Shown here: positions 6,472 to 10,767 of the stretch, piece by piece
Position numbering within the stretch: position 1 is the first letter of the stretch
Layout of the letters: every line of letters begins with the position of its first letter
Source of the DNA: Cyclostephanos tholiformis
Taxonomy: Eukaryota; Bacillariophyta; Thalassiosirophyceae; Thalassiosirales; Thalassiosiraceae
NCBI GenBank assembly: GCA_036939975.1
Contig: JALLPB010001748.1
Location: 1-10,767, forward strand
DNA length: 10,767 bases
Reading direction: 5' to 3'
Translations under genes and position numbers: made by a program
Notes under the pieces: model-generated
Database searches by the model: none
Told to the model about the DNA's origin: nothing
Seen by the model: only the letters and a program-made list of their open reading frames with translations

Positions 6472-8253
6472 ATGATTTTTTTCCCCCATCGCCATCCCAA
6501 ATATGCCGCGGCCGCCTGGATGGCCGCAGCGATCGCGGTCGTCATCACGTTCTCGTCGTCGTCATCGTCGTCGAAAGGGGGGGAGATCGTCGTCGTCGAA
6601 TCGTTAGCACCGCCGACTCCCATCCGAATTCCACGCCCGTCGAGTATTGGCGATCCTAGTCGGTTCGTCATCTTGTCGTCGTCGTCGTTGCTAGTCTCAA
6701 GGGACGATGATGTCGACGGGATCGACCATCCCGATTGGAACAATGCGCCGAATCCTCCTCCTCCCACTGCCGCCGCGACTGCTCGTGGTCGATCGATGAT
6801 TCCATCGTCGTCGACTCCGCTTCGTCGATTCAGGCCCGTGGCCTTCGCATTCCTGACCTCGACCGCCTCCCTCCTACTAACGAACGGCATCATCGGCGGC
6901 GGCGGTCGTCATCGGGGGGGCGTCCAACCTCCACCCCTCGTCGGCGTCCCGGCCGCCTCCGCGGCCGCCTCCACCCCCATCGTACTACGAGCGGCGCAGA
7001 AGAAGGAGGACCCTCCCATGGTCCAGGCCGCGAAGAAGGCCGAGGAATTGAGGAAGAAGAAATCGCTCGAGGAATTCGACGCCTTCATGGAAAGGGCCAA
7101 CGACATCGAGGTGAGCGAGGGCAAGGCTGCACGGGACGCGTACGAGAGGGAGTATCACATCGAGAGGGAACGGGCCGAATCGCGCAAACGCGTCGAGATT
7201 ATCAAACTCCGTCGCGAGTTGCTCGACGCCGGCATGGATCCGCATACCGACCTCGATGCCGAACGACGGGTGTACCTACTCGAGCACGGCATCGACCTCG
7301 AGAAAGTTAGCGGCACGCCCCACAACGAGAGGATGATAAGGAATTTCCAAAGGCGGGGGGGGAATAATAAGAAGAGGGGGGGACCGTCCATCGCAGATCA
7401 GGAACATCAGCGATACATCGTTAAATGTCAGGTGGCGGATCTCAAGGCACGCGGTATCGATCCGATGGAGCACTTCGCCGATCCGGATGTGATGCAAAAG
7501 ACTCGCGCAATATACAGGATGGAGGACGACGTCGCCATGAGGGTGGCGAGGCAATACGAAAAGTTGATGGAAGAATACGGGGGGAGGTTGACCCCACCGA
7601 AGGAGGGGGAGGGTCCGCCGTTCGTGTATCCCGCAATCGACGATCCCTCGTCGTCATCATCGTCGAATAACGTCGTGAATGCCTCCGGCGACGGCGGGGG
7701 GGGAGGGGAAACGAGGGCCGCCGCGAGGGCGAGACGCGCGGCGGAGAGGGCGGCGATCCGATCGGAGAAGGCGGAATCGAAGGCGCGCGCAAGGGCGGAG
7801 AGATCGGAAATCAGGGAAAAGGCCAGGGCGGAGAAGATCGCCGCGAGGGAGGCGGCCAAGTTGAAGTCGGCTGAGGTGGCGACGACGAATGCTGCCAATA
7901 TCGCCTCGGACGCAGAGGCGATTGCTGGGGGATCGGCGATCGCGTCGGATGTCGCGACCTTGATCGTGGAGGATGGCATCACGTACGATGGGGTGGCCAT
8001 GCTTACTAAGTCTGGCGACGGATCGATCGTCGTTCGTAGGAACGAACCGAGCGCCACGGCGAATATCATTTCCGTCATTCAATCCCGAGCGACCGCGAAA
8101 AATGTAGGCGCCATAGTCGTGGCCGGGGGGGCGGCCGCGTATGGTTTCAATTACTATCGAGAGAACAACTCCGCGGCGAAGAGTGAGCGAGAGAGACAGT
8201 TGAGGTTGATTTTGGGCAACGATGTCGACGACGACGAGGATGAGGATGGGGAT

Positions 8254-8293
<40 letters not shown>

Positions 8294-8298
8294 GTTAG
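6472..8298 (+). CDS. Coiled-coil, single-membrane-span protein with poly-Asp tail; probably organelle-targeted or secretory
   Basis: No family recognised. The 608-residue product begins with a signal-like hydrophobic stretch (12-27), then a Ser/Pro-rich, Asp-containing region. A second hydrophobic stretch (122-141) and an Ala-rich segment (160-167, AASAAAS) follow. This two-step N-terminus recalls plastid import with onward routing, though no clean ASAF-type site is seen. Residues 177-375 are charged and helical, with related motifs LLDAGMDP (250-257) and LKARGIDP (324-331), each followed by a helix; LLEHGIDLEKV (269-279) may be a third. Residues 414-466 are an Ala/Arg/Glu/Lys coiled coil. 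A membrane segment lies at about 544-558, and the end is nearly pure Asp (585-607). The start is the first ATG after a C-rich leader. Targeting to an inner organelle membrane is inference. Confidence 0.85.
8251..8293 (+). repeat. 9-bp repeat (GATGACGAC), 4.7 copies, encoding poly-Asp
   Basis: Four perfect GATGACGAC units and a partial fifth form the 3' end of the 608-residue gene, just before its TAG stop (8296-8298). They encode uninterrupted Asp. The same 9-mer occurs at 10280-10306 in another gene, read there on the opposite strand. Confidence 0.9.
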
Positions 8299-8436
8299 TG
8301 TTATTTGCTTCGTGGGCCATTTAGGTGTTTTCACATAGTGGCCATAATATTGTGCTAATTTTTTGCTCCCTCATTTCATGTGTGTTGCCGTCATTTACTG
8401 AAACCATCACAATAAAAAAACAATTATATAGACAAT
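8299..8436 (+). other. Short tandem intergenic region with possible poly(A) signal
   Basis: Only 138 AT-rich bases separate the stop of the upstream plus-strand gene from the start of the next. AATAAA at 8411-8416 could serve as polyadenylation signal for the upstream transcript, but it lies only 21 bp before the next ATG. The two transcripts therefore probably overlap, or the downstream promoter lies inside the upstream gene's 3' end. Confidence 0.5.
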
Positions 8437-9655
8437 ATGGAACAATTCACATCAAAGACGATGGAGGAGACGAATCAGCAGCAATCCAGACCGAAATCAG
8501 ACGAGTCACCGAGGGCGTCGCCGGTCGCTTCTTCCCCCCCGCCCGCGTCGACAGCACAGACGCCGCCTGCTGTCAAGCCGAAGAGGACGCTAGGCATCTT
8601 CTCGAGGCGCAATGCCGACGCGAGACCGACCGATATCAACACACTGATCGGACCAAACGCGCAAGCTCCCGAACTCGCCGCGCTGCTGGCGCAAATCCTT
8701 ACTTTCGGCGCACCCGGTCGTTTCCCTAAGATAACGTCGTGGAACAGGCCCATGCCCTTCGTGGTGTACGATGCGGAAGTTGCCAAGTCGCTGCTTACCG
8801 AATCGCGTGTGGAGGCGAATTTGACGGACGAGGAATCCGCCGAGATCTTCGCCTCCGTCGTGAATTGCATGATCATCGACATCGTAGACCTCGCGAGTTC
8901 GACCTTGAAGGCGGGGAAGAAGGATGGCAACGAGAAGGTGACAGTGGACGCCATCAACGTCGTCATGGACTTCATGGACCATGCGGCTAGTTTGTTCGAT
9001 GCGGTGTCCAAGGTGAGGACTCGAGTCCCTTCCCCTCTCTGATTTGCTTTTTGGTTTTTTATTTTGTTTTCGTCATTGCCATTGCTGATTACGATTTACG
9101 CAGGATGTCACGATCAAACCAGTGACATACGGAGGGAGCCTCCGCAAGAAGGACCTCGAGCAAATGTTCAGCATTTACGCAGGCTCGTCGATGCTTTCCC
9201 TCGACGGTTCTGGCTCCGGCCAAGACCGCGTTGACATGTTGCAGCTTGTCTTCGGAATTACCGACAAAAAGGCCGAGGGTCTCATGCAGAAGCACATGAT
9301 GAAGATGGTGATGAATCTAATGAAGGACGGGGGTAAGGGGTTGGAGGGAATGGAGGGCATGGAGGAAATGATGAAGGCCATGGGAGGGGGGGGGATGCCG
9401 GGCATGCCAGGAATGGACGGCGAGTTGAGTCCCGACGACCTCAAGCAGACGCTCGGGATGATGAGAGACTTAATAGAATCGGGGCAGGTATCCAAGGAAG
9501 AGCTTGGGGAGGTTCGGAAACAATTCAGGGAGATGTATGGATCCGACATCTCAGATCTAATAAAGAAAGCAAGTGAGGAGGGCGCAGCGGAGGATATGAC
9601 GGACGATGAAAGAGAATTGCTTAACCTGTTCAAGCAAATATTGGGTGACGAATGA
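8437..9655 (+). CDS. Conserved-looking hypothetical protein, two exons, Met-rich C-terminal half
   Basis: Not recognised. Exon 1 is 8437-9012 and exon 2 is 9104-9655, joined in phase 0 to give 375 residues; unspliced, the frame ends at 9042. No signal peptide is seen, so it is probably cytosolic or nuclear. Residues 1-50 are polar and Ser/Pro-rich, hence probably disordered. Residues 62-192 look globular and helical (TSWNRPMPFVVYD, then acidic helices). Residues 193-250 continue the fold across the splice junction. Residues 253-296 contain 14 Met in 44 positions and end in a Gly/Met/Pro turn (GGGGMPGMPGM), a style seen in Met-rich helical protein-binding domains such as the SRP54 M domain, though no GTPase part is present. 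Residues 297-375 are acidic helices ending in GDE. An alternative start is Met9 (8461). It follows the 608-residue gene by 138 bp and converges with the 9883 gene. Confidence 0.88.
9013..9103 (+). other. Spliceosomal intron, 91 nt, phase 0
   Basis: The donor is AAG|GTGAGG and the acceptor TTACGCAG|GAT. A long T-rich tract fills 9041-9072, and CTGAT at 9085-9089 is a suitable branch-point core about 15 bases before the acceptor. The intron separates two open frames that join without a shift, and its 91-base length is not a multiple of three. It is the only intron I can support in the window. Confidence 0.9.
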
Positions 9656-9882
9656 ATAAATTAGGAAAGTATAACGTCACGTCTTATTTGACATAAATAA
9701 TTACTCTAAAATAACAGCTTTAAGGAAGTCAATCACGTTCGGATCAAGTTGTTAAGCCATTATCTGACCTTCCGGAATTTCGTTCATCTTCGTTCGTTGG
9801 GTTTTGCTGAAGTGCGTGCTTGTCGAAGTAAATAAATCACGTAAAAAAAAGAAGATCCGAACAGTCGAACAATGTCTAAAAG
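9656..9882. other. Convergent intergenic region, two 3' ends
   Basis: These 227 AT-rich bases lie between the stop codons of the two-exon gene and the minus-strand gene. AATAAA overlaps the plus-strand stop codon (9655-9660) and occurs again near 9830; either could be a poly(A) signal for the plus gene. I see no RNA gene or repeat here. Confidence 0.5.
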
Positions 9883-10767
9883 TTAAAGGTCAAATGGGTT
9901 CCCTTCTTTCTCGACCACCGGCAATGCAGGTGATGCGAGCGCAGCTACCGGTGGCGGCGGTGACAACGGGAGTGTGGCATCGGGAGATGTGTGCGTCGAT
10001 CCCGTCGGCCCCGCGACGTGGTCCTGCTGTGACTCCGAAGGCAAATATTGTGCAGGTGCCGCTGGCGCGGATGGGACTGGATACGGTCCCGAAGGTGTAT
10101 GGTGCTGTCGCATGGAAAATTGCGGCCCGGACGTTGACGGCAGGAGGGATTGCATTGGAACTAGCTCGCCGAATGCCGCATTAATTTGTCGCTGACGGTC
10201 CTGGCTGACACTCTTATCCGCGTGTGACTCGAACGACGTTCCCACGACGGCAGTTTCGGTGTGGTGATTGTCATTCCCGGATGACGACGATGACGACGAT
10301 GACGATACCATGCTCGAGATCAGCTGTCGGACCTGCATCAACTGCTGAGGATTGAGCATTTGAAGCAATAGGGTAGTTTCCCTCAACATAGTCATGGCCG
10401 CCTCATCGTTTTTCCCGTCCTTTGAATCGCCGGCGGCGTGGACATTGTAATTTGGGAGGCCCACCGGGTATGTAGCAGCGGGGGGTGGGGGGCCACGTTG
10501 TTCATTCGTGATCCCAATCCCTGAAAGAGAAGTGACGGCCGTCCCACCGCCGAACCCCACGTCGTTATTCCCACAAGACATTGAGGGAATCATTTCCGTC
10601 GTCGGGGTCGGTTCCAAGGATAGACCATCGAACGCATCGAAGGCGCTGGTTCTATCGTTATTATTCCCCACCATTATGTTGGGATCGATCATGTGCTGCT
10701 GCTGCTGTTGCTGCTGCTGCTTTGGGTGTTGCTGCTGAACAGGGAAATGTCCGAAATCGGCCCGGAA
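9883..10767 (-). CDS. C-terminal part of a Gln/Ser/Pro-rich protein, possible transcriptional regulator (partial)
   Basis: The minus-strand frame is open from the right edge to a TAA at 9883-9885 (294 codons visible); the true start lies outside. The visible part begins FRADFGHFPV, then a Gln-rich stretch with eight consecutive Gln (10696-10719), then an Asn/Thr/Gly-rich region. One clear amphipathic helix follows, LLLQMLNPQQLMQVRQLISSM (about 10312-10374), then a Ser tract (encoded around 10280-10310) and a Pro/Ser/Ala-rich tail ending EGNPFDL. No folded catalytic domain is seen. Gln-rich, Ser/Pro-rich tails with short hydrophobic helices are typical of activation or interaction regions of transcription factors, so a DNA-binding domain might lie in the missing N-terminal part; this is inference. 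NPF near the C-terminus also matches the EH-domain-binding tripeptide. Confidence 0.75.
   Translation of the reverse strand, partial: FRADFGHFPVQQQHPKQQQQQQQQHMIDPNIMVGNNNDRTSAFDAFDGLSLEPTPTTEMIPSMSCGNNDVGFGGGTAVTSLSGIGITNEQRGPPPPAATYPVGLPNYNVHAAGDSKDGKNDEAAMTMLRETTLLLQMLNPQQLMQVRQLISSMVSSSSSSSSSGNDNHHTETAVVGTSFESHADKSVSQDRQRQINAAFGELVPMQSLLPSTSGPQFSMRQHHTPSGPYPVPSAPAAPAQYLPSESQQDHVAGPTGSTHTSPDATLPLSPPPPVAALASPALPVVEKEGNPFDL
10280..10306 (-). repeat. 9-bp repeat (GATGACGAC), 3 copies, encoding poly-Ser on minus strand
   Basis: Two perfect GATGACGAC units and a third differing at its last base. Read from the minus strand they give a Ser run inside the Gln/Ser-rich protein. The same 9-mer encodes Asp at 8251-8293. 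Confidence 0.85.
10696..10737 (-). repeat. CAG/CAA (poly-Gln) tract
   Basis: On the plus strand these are mostly CTG and TTG triplets. On the minus strand they give eight consecutive Gln codons, a His-Pro-Lys interruption, then three more. The mix of CAG and CAA codons suggests a moderately stable tract within the partial gene. Confidence 0.9.

Noticed and set aside
6369..6893. Minus-strand frame of 174 codons across the start of the 608-residue gene
   Set aside because: It is antisense to a much longer frame with hydrophobic N-terminus and coherent domains; its composition mirrors the plus-strand Ser/Asp codons.
7428..8078. Minus-strand frame of 216 codons inside the 608-residue gene
   Set aside because: The Ala/Ser/Leu-rich composition is the antisense image of the Ala/Glu/Arg coiled coil; no independent start context or motifs.
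8325..8729. Plus-strand frame of 134 codons overlapping the first exon of the two-exon gene
   Set aside because: It crosses the AT-rich intergenic DNA, then becomes an out-of-frame shadow; the 8437 frame continues across a clean intron.
1852..9882. tRNA or other structured RNA genes in the intergenic spacers
   Set aside because: I looked for tRNA-type cloverleaf boxes in the gaps at 1852-2309, 3747-3993, 6031-6471, 8299-8436 and 9656-9882 and saw none; a covariance-model scan would be needed to exclude small ncRNAs.
9974..10195. Cys-rich plus-strand frame resembling a granulin-like pattern
   Set aside because: Cysteines come from TGC/TGT antisense to Ala/Gln/Thr codons; the minus frame is open for 294 codons to the edge, and the start (9974) is not supported by any leader.

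Overview
The window looks like nuclear DNA of a eukaryote with a compact, gene-dense genome. A photosynthetic stramenopile, most likely a diatom, is the best guess. The reasons are mostly intronless genes separated by 140-450 bp, one short GT-AG intron, secreted and possibly organelle-targeted proteins rich in Ser, Asp and Gly homopolymers, and an orthologue of a eukaryote-only protein prenyltransferase subunit. The lineage is inferred; no ribosomal or plastid marker is present to fix it.

Layout. Positions 1-1778 are a degenerate TCG/TCA/TTG trinucleotide array that runs off the left edge. It is followed by a short telomere-like array (five TTTAGGA units, 1817-1851) and a G-rich imperfect repeat family (about 1944-2130). 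The unique part then carries five genes. (1) A plus-strand gene at 2310-3746 encodes the beta subunit of protein geranylgeranyltransferase type I. (2) Convergent to it, a minus-strand gene at 3994-6030 encodes a secreted protein with a very charged linker and two related beta-sandwich-like domains. (3) Divergent from that, across a 441-bp spacer holding a 13-bp inverted repeat and a G-box palindrome, a plus-strand gene at 6472-8298 encodes a 608-residue protein with an N-terminal targeting-like region, coiled coil, one membrane segment and a poly-Asp tail. (4) Only 138 bp further on, a two-exon gene at 8437-9655 encodes an unrecognised 375-residue protein with a Met-rich segment. (5) Convergent to that, a minus-strand gene at 9883-10767 is cut by the right edge and encodes a Gln/Ser/Pro-rich, probably regulatory protein.

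The genes do not form an obvious pathway. Only the geranylgeranyltransferase subunit has a function I can assign with high confidence. What unites the window is its repeat biology. The same GAC/GAT (TCG/TCA) triplets that build the 1.8-kb array recur as short expansions in several genes, where they encode Asp, Ser or Val according to frame and strand. In the array the decay pattern looks like CpG-specific transition mutation. I saw no CRISPR, tRNA, rRNA, identifiable transposase or viral gene, and nothing I would call a new defence or mobile system.
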